This document shows, in pieces, positions 7,930 to 18,194 of a stretch of 40,188 nt of DNA. A program made the position numbers and the translations under genes. The stretch is from Nocardioides sp. (GTDB lineage: Bacteria > Actinomycetota > Actinomycetes > Propionibacteriales > Nocardioidaceae), in assembly GCA_031177735.1 (NCBI GenBank), contig JAPSKJ010000002.1:1-40188 (forward strand). Direction: 5' to 3'. The notes beneath the pieces are model-generated. The model saw nothing but the letters and a program-made list of their open reading frames with translations, ran no database searches and was not told the origin of the DNA. Numbering within the stretch: the first letter of the stretch is position 1; every line of letters begins with the position of its first letter.

Positions 7930-9264
7930 CTACTGCTGGGCAGCGATCCAGTAGACGGTCGGGGTGGCCGTCGTGACGGTGGCGTTGATGTGCCGGACCG
8001 TGATGGTGGCCGCGGTGGTGGTGATGCTGGAGACGGCGACGTTGTAGAGGCTGTTCGACGCGATGCCAACGACGCTCGGCGCGGTGGTGAACACGCCGGC
8101 GGGGAACGAGATGTTCGCCGAGCCGTTGTCGGAGGCGGACACGGTGACGTCGACGGAGCCGGACAGCAGTCGCCCGTTGCGACTGGCGAGGGACTTGGCA
8201 GCCGCCGCCTGCTTGGATGCGCTGGCCGCGATCTGCTGGGCCTGCTCGAGCACCGACTCCTCATCCCGGGCGGCCATGCCACGCGGGTTGATCTGGATGG
8301 TGTCTTCCTCCCAGTCGTAGTCGGTGTCACCGATGACGACGTCGAGGTTGGAGGCGATGCCGCGGGGGTCGCGCACGCCGAGGAGCCGGACCGCGTCACC
8401 GGCCTTGATGAGCGCGAGGTTCGCGGGGATGTCGCCCTTGGTGGTGACCTGCCCGTTGGTGAGGGTGAGGCCGTTCGTCCAGCCGGAGCGGCCCTGCAGC
8501 TTCTCCCATTCGGCGCGGGCGATGTTGGTCGCCTTCGTGGAGGTCATGCGCCCGCGGTCGGTGACGTCCATCGTCTGCTCGACCCCGCCGACGACGGAGG
8601 ACGCCGGGTAGGAGGCGGTGGCGAGTCGGCCGCTGGTGGTGGAGACGTAGCGCACGAAGATCCGGTCGACGCGCTCGTCGTCAGCCTGCCCCAGTTCGCC
8701 GGAGCCGGGGACGACGTACCACTGAGGGTCAGTCTCGGTGGGGGCGTCGATGATGAGCCGGCGGTCGCGGTCGACTCGCCAGCCCGACAAGTTCTCCTCA
8801 GCCCACGCGTCGAGGATCGACTGGACGGTGTAGAGCCCGCCCTGGTCGTCGTCCTCGCCGACGGGGGTGGTGCCGAAGTTGCCGACCCGCGTCCACGACA
8901 GGACCCCGCGGGCGATGGCCGCGTCGACCGCCGTGTTGGGCTTCGTGGTGGCGAGCCCGGTCTCGGTCAGCGCCGGCGCGTTCTCGCCTTCTCGGCAGGC
9001 GCCGATAGCGACCATCTCGCCGGAATCCCAGTTGGGTTCGGTGAGCGTCCCGGCGAACACGCGAACAGGGCCGAGCATCACCTCGACGGGTGCGCCGTGG
9101 ACGATCGCCGGGTGCCGCTGTCCGGGCTTGAGGATGGCGGTCCACGACGCCTGCCAGTCGCCGTTCTCCCGCGTCTGGTGGTGCAGCCCGCCCCAATTGG
9201 GGAAGATCCCGGACAGCCAGAACCCCCCGACCCTGATCTCGGGTCGGGTAACGGTGCGCCGCAT
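7930..9264 (-). CDS. Minor tail protein (tail-associated/hub-like)
   Basis: 444 aa from [41 protein letters not shown]; downstream of distal tail gene with ATGA overlap. Confidence 0.65.
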   Translation of the reverse strand: MRRTVTRPEIRVGGFWLSGIFPNWGGLHHQTRENGDWQASWTAILKPGQRHPAIVHGAPVEVMLGPVRVFAGTLTEPNWDSGEMVAIGACREGENAPALTETGLATTKPNTAVDAAIARGVLSWTRVGNFGTTPVGEDDDQGGLYTVQSILDAWAEENLSGWRVDRDRRLIIDAPTETDPQWYVVPGSGELGQADDERVDRIFVRYVSTTSGRLATASYPASSVVGGVEQTMDVTDRGRMTSTKATNIARAEWEKLQGRSGWTNGLTLTNGQVTTKGDIPANLALIKAGDAVRLLGVRDPRGIASNLDVVIGDTDYDWEEDTIQINPRGMAARDEESVLEQAQQIAASASKQAAAAKSLASRNGRLLSGSVDVTVSASDNGSANISFPAGVFTTAPSVVGIASNSLYNVAVSSITTTAATITVRHINATVTTATPTVYWIAAQQ

Positions 9265-11018
9265 CAGTCGTCCTGGACGTGGGAGTGGTAGCGCGGGTAA
9301 AACTCGATCTCGGACTTGGCGGTCTCCGTACTGGTGCAGACGGTGAAGATCTGCATCTCGCCTGGGCTGAACCGGTGCGACCCGAACGATTCGCAGAACA
9401 GGTCGATGCACACGCCGTCGGAGCGGTTCGTCAACTTGCCGCCCCAGACGCTCGGGCGAGCCGCGCCGAGCTCGGGCGAGCGGATCTCGACCCAGGTCAG
9501 CGACTCGACGCCGTGGTATGGATTCTTGACCCACGTAAGAGCGCCGTCGTCGAGGCTGAACAGCCACACCTCGTCAACCGTGATGGACGCGGTTGCCGTT
9601 ACGAACTCCACTTTGACCCTCTGATCGCCCTCTACGTCGAGCGTCGGAAGCGTTACGGTGCCTAGGGGGATGATCTGGTAGCCGGACGTGGTGGAAAGTG
9701 ACGCCGACCCGGCCTGCTTCACGGAGAAGAACGACGCCCCACTGGCGGCGATACCGCCGACAGTCCACGGAAGGGTAGCCGCGGCAGTGACGTTCATCCG
9801 CGCAACCAGCGCGTAGGTTCCCCTGGTGAACACGTCCGCCGGGATCTCGAAATGCATGGGCGTACTCAGGTCGTTGCGCGCCCCTGACACCATCGCCGTG
9901 TCTGCCGTTACGGTGGCGCTCATGGTGCGGTAGGTCCGCATCGCAACCTGCCAAGCCGTGTTTCGGGACGTGTAAACGAGCACGTCGGCCCCCAGGGCGG
10001 ACGAGTCGTAGACGCGAATCGCCGCCTGGGTGGGCGCGGACCCGCCGACCGACGCCGTTCGACTCTGCTGGCGGCCCGCCGGGATGCTGCTGGTGCGGGC
10101 GACCTCGTGGACGCGGAGGAAGGCGGTCGCGCTGCCGCCGCTCGGGATCTCGATGTAGACCAGCAGATTCGTGAAGGTTCCGCCTCCGACAACCGGGGCG
10201 TAGTAGTAGTGGTCAACGGCGCCCGCGATTGAGGACGTCCTAGTCGCTGCGAGGGTCAGCGGATACTGGCCCGAAGTCGAGTGCGCTTCGTAGTAGGCGC
10301 TGTAGGTCCCCGCATGAGACGCCTGGACGGTGATACGGAGGTACGTGTCGCCGCCCATCGAGGCTGGAGTGGGGAAGTTTCGAGAGAGGGCGATCGCTGC
10401 GCTGCTGGCCTTCGTGCCCTGCCCGTAGACGTAGCCGCCCGTCGACCCCGAAGACGTCGCAGTGAGCCCCAGGAACGACGCCGTCCAGTTGGTGAACGAC
10501 GTACAGGCGTCGATGACCGTCACCGTCGCCGACCCGGACGACAGCGCCGGGACGACCGTCTTCTCCTCCGTCCGCGCGAACGGCAGGCAGGTGAGCGTCA
10601 GGAGGAAATAGCGGTTCTCCTGCAGCACCTCATCGTCGTCCCAGCCCTCGTAGTCGCGGTCGAGGCGGGCGTTCACCACGTCGAACACGGTCACCGCGGC
10701 GTTGTCCGTCGGCGGCGTCCACACCAGCGGCGACTTCTCCGTCGCCAGCACCTCAGCCATCAACGCAGCCTCGGCCGCCGCAATCGCGTCACCGTCGACA
10801 CCCGACAGTCGCAGTTTCATCGTGATCTCGCGGTTGTCCCACCGCTGCGTCACCGCCAGGGCGCCATCGGTGAGGAGCGACTGCACGATCTCCACGACCG
10901 GCTCCGGGTTGCCGAACGACGCCCCCTCCGCGACCGCCTCGATGAGCCAGCCAGCGTCCGTCGGCGTCTCCGACACGAAGTCGAGCGCCCCCCAGGTGAG
11001 ACCGTGCTGTTGCGTCAC
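9264..11018 (-). CDS. Minor tail protein (distal-tail-like)
   Basis: 584 aa immediately after tape measure; [32 protein letters not shown]. Confidence 0.65.
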   Translation of the reverse strand: MTQQHGLTWGALDFVSETPTDAGWLIEAVAEGASFGNPEPVVEIVQSLLTDGALAVTQRWDNREITMKLRLSGVDGDAIAAAEAALMAEVLATEKSPLVWTPPTDNAAVTVFDVVNARLDRDYEGWDDDEVLQENRYFLLTLTCLPFARTEEKTVVPALSSGSATVTVIDACTSFTNWTASFLGLTATSSGSTGGYVYGQGTKASSAAIALSRNFPTPASMGGDTYLRITVQASHAGTYSAYYEAHSTSGQYPLTLAATRTSSIAGAVDHYYYAPVVGGGTFTNLLVYIEIPSGGSATAFLRVHEVARTSSIPAGRQQSRTASVGGSAPTQAAIRVYDSSALGADVLVYTSRNTAWQVAMRTYRTMSATVTADTAMVSGARNDLSTPMHFEIPADVFTRGTYALVARMNVTAAATLPWTVGGIAASGASFFSVKQAGSASLSTTSGYQIIPLGTVTLPTLDVEGDQRVKVEFVTATASITVDEVWLFSLDDGALTWVKNPYHGVESLTWVEIRSPELGAARPSVWGGKLTNRSDGVCIDLFCESFGSHRFSPGEMQIFTVCTSTETAKSEIEFYPRYHSHVQDD

Positions 11019-14000
11019 TTCCGCGCCCCTCTGTTGCCGTTCCGCCCCGCGTTACCGGCGCCGCGCTTGCGGCTGTCACGGTCCCGCTTGTGGTTGTCGT
11101 TGTTGCGCCGATCCGCGGCCTTGATCGCCCGCTCGATGCGCTCCAGACGCGTCACCAGTGGCTTGATGTCGCGCCGCTCGTCCCGCAGCCGGTCCCCGTA
11201 GGCCGCTGTGCCCGCCAGCGTCCCCACGTCGCGCAGGACGCTGTTGCGCTGGTTGTAGAGCCGCGCGTACTCCGCCAGCTCCCGCCGTGACAGGTCTGCG
11301 AACGCCTGAGCGCCCGCGAGACCGCCCTGGGACAGCACCTCGGCCAGCGCCGGACCGTCGAGACCCTTGCGGCGCAGCGACTGGATCGCCTCGCGCATCT
11401 GCCGCGCCTCAGCGAGGTCGTTGCGCAGGGCCGCCGTCGCGGCGCCAGGCGAACCAGACGCGAACTCGCTCGACCACGGGTCAACCTCGCCGAACAGCTC
11501 GGACCGGATGCCGCTCTGCACGTCCGAGGACAGCGACTTCATGCTCTCGATGACCCGGTCGCGCTGCTCGCGCTCGCGCTGCAGCGCCTTCTCCGTCTCG
11601 CGGAGCTCGCGGTTCAGCCGCTTCAAGCCGCGGGCTGCGTCCGAGGCGTCACGATCGTCCCGGCCGCCACGGTTGTCGCGCGTGACCACCAGGCCGCCGT
11701 CGGCATAGCCGGGCAGGTCGCGCATCCCCGGCAGGAAGCCGTAGCGCGAACGGAGGAACGCAGCGTCGCGGCGGACGATCGGCTTCGGGAGCACCACCTC
11801 GTCACGGTGGACGACGCCGGCGACCTCGTTGCGACCACCCGGGCCGGTCCAGCCGCCGGACGCGAACCCGTCGCGAGGGCCGAGGTTGCTGGCGGTCTGC
11901 CGGCGGACGACGTTCACGAACACGGTCTCGTCGGCGATGCTCGAGAGTGCTCCCCTGGTCGACGCCGCGGCCTGCTGGGCGTTCGACTTGACGTCGATGC
12001 GGGGGGTGGCGGTGATGTTGCTGACCCACGCCAGGTCGTCGCCGGCGCCGCGGATCCTCGAGCGGCCCGTGTCGATCGGGCCGGTGTCGAACTTCGGCTG
12101 GATCCGCATGTTGTTGATCCGGTGGCCCTGCATCTGTACCGCCGCCAACGCGTGCTCGCCGGAGCGGACTGCGCCCCACAGGTTGTTGAACTCGCGGATC
12201 GTCTTCCGGCTGCCGTTCGCAAGCTGCTCGAACACCCGAGCCGCCTGCGGGCCGAGCCGGTCGAACACCTCCTGCAGCGCCGCTTCGTCCGCACCGCGGT
12301 TGAGCGCCACCCGCCAGTTCGACGCCATGTTCCGAGACGCCTCAGCCATGCGAGACATCTGGCGCATCAGCTTGTCGAGGCTCAGCGACGGCTTCTCGAT
12401 CGCATCGCCCAGGGTGTAGAACGCGTCCGCGGCCTCCTGCGCGGCCTCACGCCGCGCCCTGTACGCCTCGACCTTCATCACCTGTCGGTCGTGCTCGCGC
12501 AGGGCGACCTCGGCAGAGAGGGCGGCGGCCCTCTCCTCCACGAGTGCTTCCTCGATCACTTCGCGCTGCTTCTTCGCCTTGGTGAACGACGACTCGATGC
12601 CGAACCACTGTTCGCCCATCGCCTGCACCCAGTCGAAGCCCGCGGTCGGACTCGTCTGATCCTGCAGGAAATCCCAGAACCCAGTCGTCTGGACATTCTC
12701 GGAGAACCGCGCCATATCGTCACCGAGAGCCGCATACTCCGTGCGCATCGACTCGATGTCGCCGGACCGGATAGCGGCGTTGGACCGCTCGATCGAGTCG
12801 GCCACCCGCTCGTTCGCGGCCGAGAAGTCGAGGGCGAGACCGATACCGGCACCGACTGCCGCACCATACGGGTTGACCATCGATCCGATTAGGCCGAGCA
12901 TCGCCGTGTTCTGGATGCCGAGCGACTGGCCCGCCTCAGTGGTGGCGATTGCGAACGCGGCTGCACCAGCCGCACCTACGCCGGCAGTCTTGCCGAACGT
13001 CGCCATCGTCCCGCGGGTGCGAGCGGCTGCCTCGTTGAAGCGGCGCATCTCACGCTCAGACCGGGCGCCCGACGTGGCGGCGATCGTGCCCATCGTGCGC
13101 AGGTCGGGGATCAGGTTCCGCACCGACGTCCGCGTGGCGTTGAGACGCTGCGCGAGCGGGATGACGCCGCCAGTTGCGCCCGCTGCGCCCGCCGTCCCCG
13201 CACCGCCCGGCATCGCACCGCGGACGGCCGACGACGCCCCGATGAAGCCCGTCCGAGCCAGCAGGGCCGCGGTCATGCCGAGCGCCCGATTGAGGACCAT
13301 GAACGCCGCGGCCATCGCGAACAGCCGCGGACCCACCGGGGAGTCGGCGATCATCGAGATGCCCTCGGCGACCGCCTCGAGCGTCTTGAGCACTGGGCCG
13401 CCGAGAGGGGCGATGGCCTGCACGATGTCGAGGCCCGCCTGCGCGATCGCGACGAGGGTGTCCTGCACCTGCGCGCCGTTCTCGCGGATGTAGTCGACGA
13501 ACGCCTGGAAGCCCTCCGTCTGGGCCAGGCCACTCGCCCACTCGTCGAACCCGGACGCGACGCCCACAAGCCACGACGAGAAGTCGTCGTTGAGCGGGTC
13601 GAACGCCATCCACAGCTCGGCCATCGCGTGCGTGACCGACCCGATGACGCTCGAGACGTCGACCAGCGTCTCAGGGAGCTCGGTCGACAGGAACTCGAAG
13701 AACGGCCGCCAGCGGTCCGTCGTCAGCGACTCCGCGCCATCCGCGACCAAGGCGCCCCCGACCTCGGAGACACCCTTGATGATGTCCTCCACGCGCGGGG
13801 CGAGGCGGGTCAGGTGCTCCAGCGTCTCCGTCAGCCCCGGGAACCAACCCGCGGCAGCCGTGTCGCGCATCTCGGTGAGGACCGGCTGGAAGTCCTGGAA
13901 CGCCGCGACGAACGTGCGGGCCTCCGGCGCGAGACCACGCAGCGCCTCGCGGGCCTTCTCGAGGTTCTCCGTCGTCGGGTCCAGCTGGTAGGCGTCGATC

Positions 14001-14401
14001 GCCTGCACCGCGTCCGCGACTCCGTTGAGCGCGATCATTAGCGTCCCGCCGGCCATGCCCGCAGCGGCGAGCTGGTTGGCGAGACCCGTCACCGCAGGAA
14101 CGCCCACAGCCGCGACTGGGACCAGGCCGGGACCGAGCAGCGCGGCAGCTTCAGCGAGCAGCCGCAGCCGACCGGAGTAGCGGTCGATGTCCGCGCCGCC
14201 GCGAACTGCCGACGAGCTCAGACGGTCGATGTCGCCGCTCGACCCCGACAGGGAGCCCCGCAGCCGACTGCCGGACCCGTCGAGGTCGCTCAGCGCTCGG
14301 TCGAGCATTCCAGCGGCGGCAGCAGCCCGCGCCATGCCGGTGGTGAAACCTGCGTCCTCAAGACTCAGGCGCACACTCTCGCGACGAACGGCCACGGGCA
14401 C
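11015..14401 (-). CDS. Tape measure protein
   Basis: 1128 aa, longest gene; N-terminal [22 protein letters not shown], Gly/Ala-rich hydrophobic middle, follows tail chaperones. Confidence 0.9.
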   Translation of the reverse strand: MPVAVRRESVRLSLEDAGFTTGMARAAAAAGMLDRALSDLDGSGSRLRGSLSGSSGDIDRLSSSAVRGGADIDRYSGRLRLLAEAAALLGPGLVPVAAVGVPAVTGLANQLAAAGMAGGTLMIALNGVADAVQAIDAYQLDPTTENLEKAREALRGLAPEARTFVAAFQDFQPVLTEMRDTAAAGWFPGLTETLEHLTRLAPRVEDIIKGVSEVGGALVADGAESLTTDRWRPFFEFLSTELPETLVDVSSVIGSVTHAMAELWMAFDPLNDDFSSWLVGVASGFDEWASGLAQTEGFQAFVDYIRENGAQVQDTLVAIAQAGLDIVQAIAPLGGPVLKTLEAVAEGISMIADSPVGPRLFAMAAAFMVLNRALGMTAALLARTGFIGASSAVRGAMPGGAGTAGAAGATGGVIPLAQRLNATRTSVRNLIPDLRTMGTIAATSGARSEREMRRFNEAAARTRGTMATFGKTAGVGAAGAAAFAIATTEAGQSLGIQNTAMLGLIGSMVNPYGAAVGAGIGLALDFSAANERVADSIERSNAAIRSGDIESMRTEYAALGDDMARFSENVQTTGFWDFLQDQTSPTAGFDWVQAMGEQWFGIESSFTKAKKQREVIEEALVEERAAALSAEVALREHDRQVMKVEAYRARREAAQEAADAFYTLGDAIEKPSLSLDKLMRQMSRMAEASRNMASNWRVALNRGADEAALQEVFDRLGPQAARVFEQLANGSRKTIREFNNLWGAVRSGEHALAAVQMQGHRINNMRIQPKFDTGPIDTGRSRIRGAGDDLAWVSNITATPRIDVKSNAQQAAASTRGALSSIADETVFVNVVRRQTASNLGPRDGFASGGWTGPGGRNEVAGVVHRDEVVLPKPIVRRDAAFLRSRYGFLPGMRDLPGYADGGLVVTRDNRGGRDDRDASDAARGLKRLNRELRETEKALQREREQRDRVIESMKSLSSDVQSGIRSELFGEVDPWSSEFASGSPGAATAALRNDLAEARQMREAIQSLRRKGLDGPALAEVLSQGGLAGAQAFADLSRRELAEYARLYNQRNSVLRDVGTLAGTAAYGDRLRDERRDIKPLVTRLERIERAIKAADRRNNDNHKRDRDSRKRGAGNAGRNGNRGARK

Positions 14402-14449
14402 CCCCTCGGTTCGCTAGCAAAGTGACGGAGGTCGGCTTACGCTCACGAC

Positions 14450-14773
14450 ATGGACGAGACCGAGGCACGGACCTCGACGCCGCCGGGCTGGTATCCCCAC
14501 CCGGTCGAGGCGCCCACCGTGCAGCGTTACTGGGACGGCTCGAGGTGGACGGACGACGTCGCGCCACTCGGTGCCGCGCCCCAGCCGCGGTCGAACGGTC
14601 TGAGCATCTGGACGATCGCCATCGGCGTCGCCCTCGGTGTGGTCGCGGTGATCGTCGGGCTCGTCGTCATCAACGGGTTCGCCGACGAGAACGAGACCGA
14701 CGACCTGATCGCGTGCGTCTCACGCAACAACGAGCTGCGCGAGCAGGGGGAGCCGACCTACCCCTGCGACTGA
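14450..14773 (+). CDS. DUF2510-domain single-pass membrane protein
   Basis: PPGWYPHPVEAPTVQRYWDGSRWTDDVAP (DUF2510-like) followed by TM IWTIAIGVALGVVAVIVGLVVIN; opposite strand to all flanking tail genes. Confidence 0.8.
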   Translation: MDETEARTSTPPGWYPHPVEAPTVQRYWDGSRWTDDVAPLGAAPQPRSNGLSIWTIAIGVALGVVAVIVGLVVINGFADENETDDLIACVSRNNELREQGEPTYPCD

Positions 14774-15854
14774 GGCTTGGGGCGCTTCCGGGCCCGGGCC
14801 CTTCGGCGCTCCATCTCGTCCTCGGTGAGCTGCTGAATGTAGACGTGACGACCGTCTGAACGACGCGGCTCGTCCGGGCGGTTCTTCAGTTCCTCTTCTT
14901 CCGCCTCGTCAGCCTCTCGGCGGATACGTTCCGCCAACTTCGCGCCCGCGCACGTCGGGCAGACCTCGGTGCGCGTGGTGAACCCGACGGACGGGTCCAT
15001 CGTCAGTGAGCGGTGGAAGCCGCACGAGCAGACGCCCGCATCGTGTTCGGCGAGCGCGGCCATCCAGTTCCACTCCTCGTCGTCCCACTCCGGCTCGCGG
15101 GTGACAACGGTCCAGCCGGTCAGGTTGCCGTCGGCGTCGAAGTGCTCGTGTCGCTCGGACGGCTCCCAACCAAGCAGTCGCTTCCGGCTGATGCCGAGCG
15201 ACCGCGCAAGGGTCAGGGTGTCGCGGGCGTCCCGGTCGTGGACGAGGAGTTCGACGAGGCTTTTGGGGCACGGGCACCCTCGCCTTCCTGCAGCGACAGG
15301 ACCAGCGTCACGATGTCCTTGACATCACCGGGCGCGGCGTTGTTGAGCAGGTACTGCCAGTCCTCCTCGGTGACCGGCTCGTCGTTCCACGACACGACGT
15401 AGCGGAACAGGTCGTCGGCGAGGGCCTGAGCGTTGCAGAACCCGTAAGCCAGCCGCTCGTCGAGCGGGTGGAGGATCGGGCGGCCGTTCTCGTCGCGGTC
15501 GGTCTCACGCGGCGGGTTCGCATCCACCCAGAGTCGCCACTCGCCCGCGGGGATCGCCTGCAACCGCAGCGTCCCCTCATGCTCGCGCATCTGCGCGTAC
15601 AGGGCCTCGAGCTCGGTGTCGATCTCCGCGACACGTGCGCGACGCGGGTCGCCGACGCGGGTCGGCTTGCCGTCCGTCTCGCCGTCGTCGCCCTGGACGC
15701 GGGAGCCGATCTGCATCAGCAGGTCGGCCTTTTCCGACGTCAGCTCCTGCACCTGCCCGACAAGCTCCTGCGCGAGGCACAACGTCTTCGTGCGGGTGGG
15801 GAGACGCTTCGCAGCGCCGGCGGCGGCACGCAGCTCGCCGAGGGACTTGCTCAT
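14758..15854 (-). CDS. Tail assembly chaperone -1 frameshift fusion product
   Basis: After CCCAAAA, -1 frame reads SLVELLVHDRDARDTLTLARSLGISRKRLLGWEPSERHEHFDADGNLTGWTVVTREPEWDDEEWNWMAALAEHDAGVCSCGFHRS... to stop at 14758. Confidence 0.8.
15213..15854 (-). CDS. Tail assembly chaperone (0-frame product)
   Basis: 213 aa between major tail and tape measure; MSKSLGELRAAAGAAKRLPTRTKTLCLAQELVGQV. Confidence 0.8.
   Translation of the reverse strand: MSKSLGELRAAAGAAKRLPTRTKTLCLAQELVGQVQELTSEKADLLMQIGSRVQGDDGETDGKPTRVGDPRRARVAEIDTELEALYAQMREHEGTLRLQAIPAGEWRLWVDANPPRETDRDENGRPILHPLDERLAYGFCNAQALADDLFRYVVSWNDEPVTEEDWQYLLNNAAPGDVKDIVTLVLSLQEGEGARAPKASSNSSSTTGTPATP
15261..15267 (-). promoter_or_regulatory. 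Programmed -1 ribosomal frameshift slippery heptamer CCCAAAA
   Basis: 0-frame ...GCC CCA AAA GCC...: canonical X_XXY_YYZ; joins two ORFs with chaperone-like C-terminal half. Confidence 0.8.
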
Positions 15855-15930
15855 TGGTTCTCCTGCCGAGTAGCCGAGTGAAGACCCCCGCCTCGCACTC
15901 GGCAGACGAGGCGGGGGCCGTCAGGGTTGG

Positions 15931-16452
15931 TCAGGCGACGATCTCGCCGTAGACCACGTCGGCGTTCGGGAAGAACATCTGCGAGATCTCGAACTCGGCG
16001 AAGTCGTCGTCGCCGGACTGGACGCGGTTCTGCCGGCCCAGGTAGCCCGTCCACGCCTCGTAGTGCTGGCCCACGGCGCCGGCGGTAGCGAACGCGACGC
16101 CCTTGCGGACCACGAGGATGCCGGTCGCGCCGTCGGTCAGCGCGGCCTTCGCCTCGTTGTCCGGGTCCGCGTCGTCGCCCTGCGGGTCGTAGACGTAGCG
16201 CAGGTCGAACGCGCTGATCTCGGTGCGGCCACGCTGCGGGAGCGTGATCGTGGTGCAGATCCGGTTCGGAGCCGAGCCGGTCGCCTCCGTGGCACCCGGG
16301 GTGAACGGACGCAGGAAGCACGACAGGTCGACGGACGAAGCGGCGTTCCACTCCGTCGCCAGGCTGATCGAGTCGAGGTCGGCCGCGGTGCTGATCCAGC
16401 GAACCGCCAGGTTCCCCAGGACCGGGGTCGCCTCCGGGAAGAAGGTGCTCAT
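15931..16452 (-). CDS. Major tail protein
   Basis: 173 aa directly upstream of chaperones; MSTFFPEATPVLGNLAVRWISTAADLDSISLATEWNAA. Confidence 0.75.
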   Translation of the reverse strand: MSTFFPEATPVLGNLAVRWISTAADLDSISLATEWNAASSVDLSCFLRPFTPGATEATGSAPNRICTTITLPQRGRTEISAFDLRYVYDPQGDDADPDNEAKAALTDGATGILVVRKGVAFATAGAVGQHYEAWTGYLGRQNRVQSGDDDFAEFEISQMFFPNADVVYGEIVA

Positions 16453-16456
16453 CGGG

Positions 16457-16711
16457 TCACTCCTTGTTGTCGGTGAGGGTGTTGTCGGCGGCACCCTCGT
16501 CGGGCGTGACCGCCTTCTTCTCGGCCGCCTTCTTGGCGACCGATGTCTTCGGCTTGACCGGGCGGCCGTTATCGCGGCGAGGCTTCACCGGGCGGCCGGT
16601 CGGGTCAGTGGCGTCGCCGTCGACCGTCTGCAGCTTGCGGCGATCGGCGAGGGCGCGGGAGACGGGTGCGACGATGCCGTTGTCGTGGCGCACGAGTACG
16701 AAGTCGGGCAT
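16457..16711 (-). CDS. Hypothetical small basic head-tail region protein
   Basis: 84 aa MPDFVLVRHDNGIVAPVSRALADRRKLQTVDGDATDPTGRPVKPRRDNGRPVKPKTSVAKKAAEKK. Confidence 0.65.
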   Translation of the reverse strand: MPDFVLVRHDNGIVAPVSRALADRRKLQTVDGDATDPTGRPVKPRRDNGRPVKPKTSVAKKAAEKKAVTPDEGAADNTLTDNKE

Positions 16712-16719
16712 GGCTCCTC

Positions 16720-17136
16720 CTAGAGCGCGTAGGTCCACACGGTCAGGCCGGCGAACCGACCCTCGTCGAGCTCGATCGCGGTGGTGGACTCGTGCTGCAC
16801 CGGGGTCGAGACGTAGTCGTCAACGGTCAGGCGGGCGCCGTCGAGCGCGTCGGTGATCTTCATCGCCGCCCACCGCGCCTCGTCGACCGTTCGTCCCACG
16901 TAGCGGGTCGTCACGCGCCAACCAGAGCGAGAGGCGAGGCCGACGTTGCGGCTGACCGGGGCGTAGCGGCGCTCGATGGTCAGCAGCACGTAGATCGGCG
17001 GCAGGCTGCCCGCGTTGCCGTCAGCGCCAGGGACGGTGCCGTAGTCGTAGATGCGACCCGCACCGACCGACGGTTCGAGTAGGGCGTCGAGGGCGTCGCG
17101 GTGCTTGCGCTCGTCGATCGCGGGGGCCGTGGTCAC
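16720..17136 (-). CDS. Tail terminator-like protein
   Basis: 138 aa, GTG start 17136, position between gp10-like and major tail genes. Confidence 0.6.
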   Translation of the reverse strand: MTTAPAIDERKHRDALDALLEPSVGAGRIYDYGTVPGADGNAGSLPPIYVLLTIERRYAPVSRNVGLASRSGWRVTTRYVGRTVDEARWAAMKITDALDGARLTVDDYVSTPVQHESTTAIELDEGRFAGLTVWTYAL

Positions 17137-17507
17137 CAGAACAGCCCGTCGATCATCTTGGACACGTCGCGGCCGAACGTCGGGCCGATCACGTCTGCGG
17201 ACTTCGCGAGGTCGAGGTGCGGAGGCTGATTGCGCGAGCCGTGTTCGAAGCTCATGCCACCCTGCGGACGACCAGCGTCGGGGCCGTACTCCGCCTCGAG
17301 CACGCCGCGCATCTCGACGGTGAACGCCTTGGGGTAGTGGACGCCGTGAGCGCCGGCGGTGCGACGCGCGTTGGACTGAGCGAGCCGGTTGCCCCTCGTG
17401 GCGGCACCGCGGACGACGCGGTTGCCCTCGCGGACCATCCGCACGGGGATCCCAGCCAGGTCGTTGGCGAGGTCGTCGATGTCGTGCTGCACCCGAACGC
17501 GCATCAC
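17133..17507 (-). CDS. HK97 gp10-like head-tail protein
   Basis: MMRVRVQHDIDDLANDLAGIPVRMVREGNRVVRGAATRGNRLAQSNAR; synteny. Confidence 0.65.
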   Translation of the reverse strand: MMRVRVQHDIDDLANDLAGIPVRMVREGNRVVRGAATRGNRLAQSNARRTAGAHGVHYPKAFTVEMRGVLEAEYGPDAGRPQGGMSFEHGSRNQPPHLDLAKSADVIGPTFGRDVSKMIDGLFW

Positions 17508-17638
17508 AACACCTCGCGGGCATGGGCCATGAGGTCGTCACCGGCCTCGGCGCTCAGTCCGCAAGAGCAGAAGGCGAGTGAGCCGTCGCCGACGTAGGTG
17601 GCGAACAGGTGCTCGCGCGGAGTTATGTCGGCGTTCAT
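17504..17638 (-). CDS. Hypothetical 44-aa protein
   Basis: Manual translation MNADITPREHLFATYVGDGSLAFCSCGLSAEAGDDLMAHAREVL; overlaps both neighbours at start/stop. Confidence 0.55.
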   Translation of the reverse strand: MNADITPREHLFATYVGDGSLAFCSCGLSAEAGDDLMAHAREVL

Positions 17639-17787
17639 CAGTCGAAGTCCGTCCAGTCGTGCGGCTCCCAAGTGGCGTCGAACTTCGCCAACTCGGCCGC
17701 GAGCAGGTGCGCGGATGCGGCGGCGCGGGCCATGCCCTTCGCGAAGCCGTCGTCGTCGCCGAAGACGAGGTGTACGCGCTCACGCAT
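17638..17787 (-). CDS. 49-aa protein resembling tape-measure N-terminus
   Basis: Manual translation MRERVHLVFGDDDGFAKGMARAAASAHLLAAELAKFDATWEPHDWTDFD; ATGA overlap with upstream gene stop. Confidence 0.6.
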   Translation of the reverse strand: MRERVHLVFGDDDGFAKGMARAAASAHLLAAELAKFDATWEPHDWTDFD

Positions 17788-18194
17788 CAAGCCCACTCCT
17801 CCGGTCGCGGCACCTCGACCACCGGGACGCGGCGGGCGGTGCGCTGGTCACCCTTGACGGCCTCGACGATGTGCAGTGTCGTCCCGGCCCATTCGCCGGC
17901 CGTGACCTCGATCAGGTCTCCGTCGGCAAGATCAGTCGTGTCATGCGGGAAGTCGGCGCGGCCCGTGGCTTCCTGGAACTCCACGCCGGCAATGTCGACG
18001 CGCTTCGTGGAGCCGCCGACGTAACGGAACGGGCCGGTGTAGACGTCCTCCCACTCCGGCACCTCAAGGCCGTTGTCCTCGTCCTGCACCATGCGGCCCG
18101 TCAGGCGACGCACGGTGGCGGTGGAAGTCATGCGAGCGCGGGCCTCGGCGCGGAGACCGGGCAGGACCGACTCGATGGCCTCCTGCAGGGTCAT
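17787..18194 (-). CDS. Head-tail connector-region protein (DUF6093-like)
   Basis: 135 aa MTLQEAIESVLPGLRAEARARMTSTATVRRLTG...EWEDVYTGPFRY. Confidence 0.65.
   Translation of the reverse strand: MTLQEAIESVLPGLRAEARARMTSTATVRRLTGRMVQDEDNGLEVPEWEDVYTGPFRYVGGSTKRVDIAGVEFQEATGRADFPHDTTDLADGDLIEVTAGEWAGTTLHIVEAVKGDQRTARRVPVVEVPRPEEWA

Noticed and set aside
6420-8399. 659-aa - strand ORF extending the hydrolase upstream
   Set aside because: N-terminal 428 residues overlap two well-supported tail genes in another frame and are low complexity; the real start is ATG at 7115.
7921-9291. 456-aa + strand ORF antisense to tail gene
   Set aside because: Arg/Gly/Val-rich low-complexity translation opposite a well-supported minor tail gene; typical GC-rich third-position artefact.
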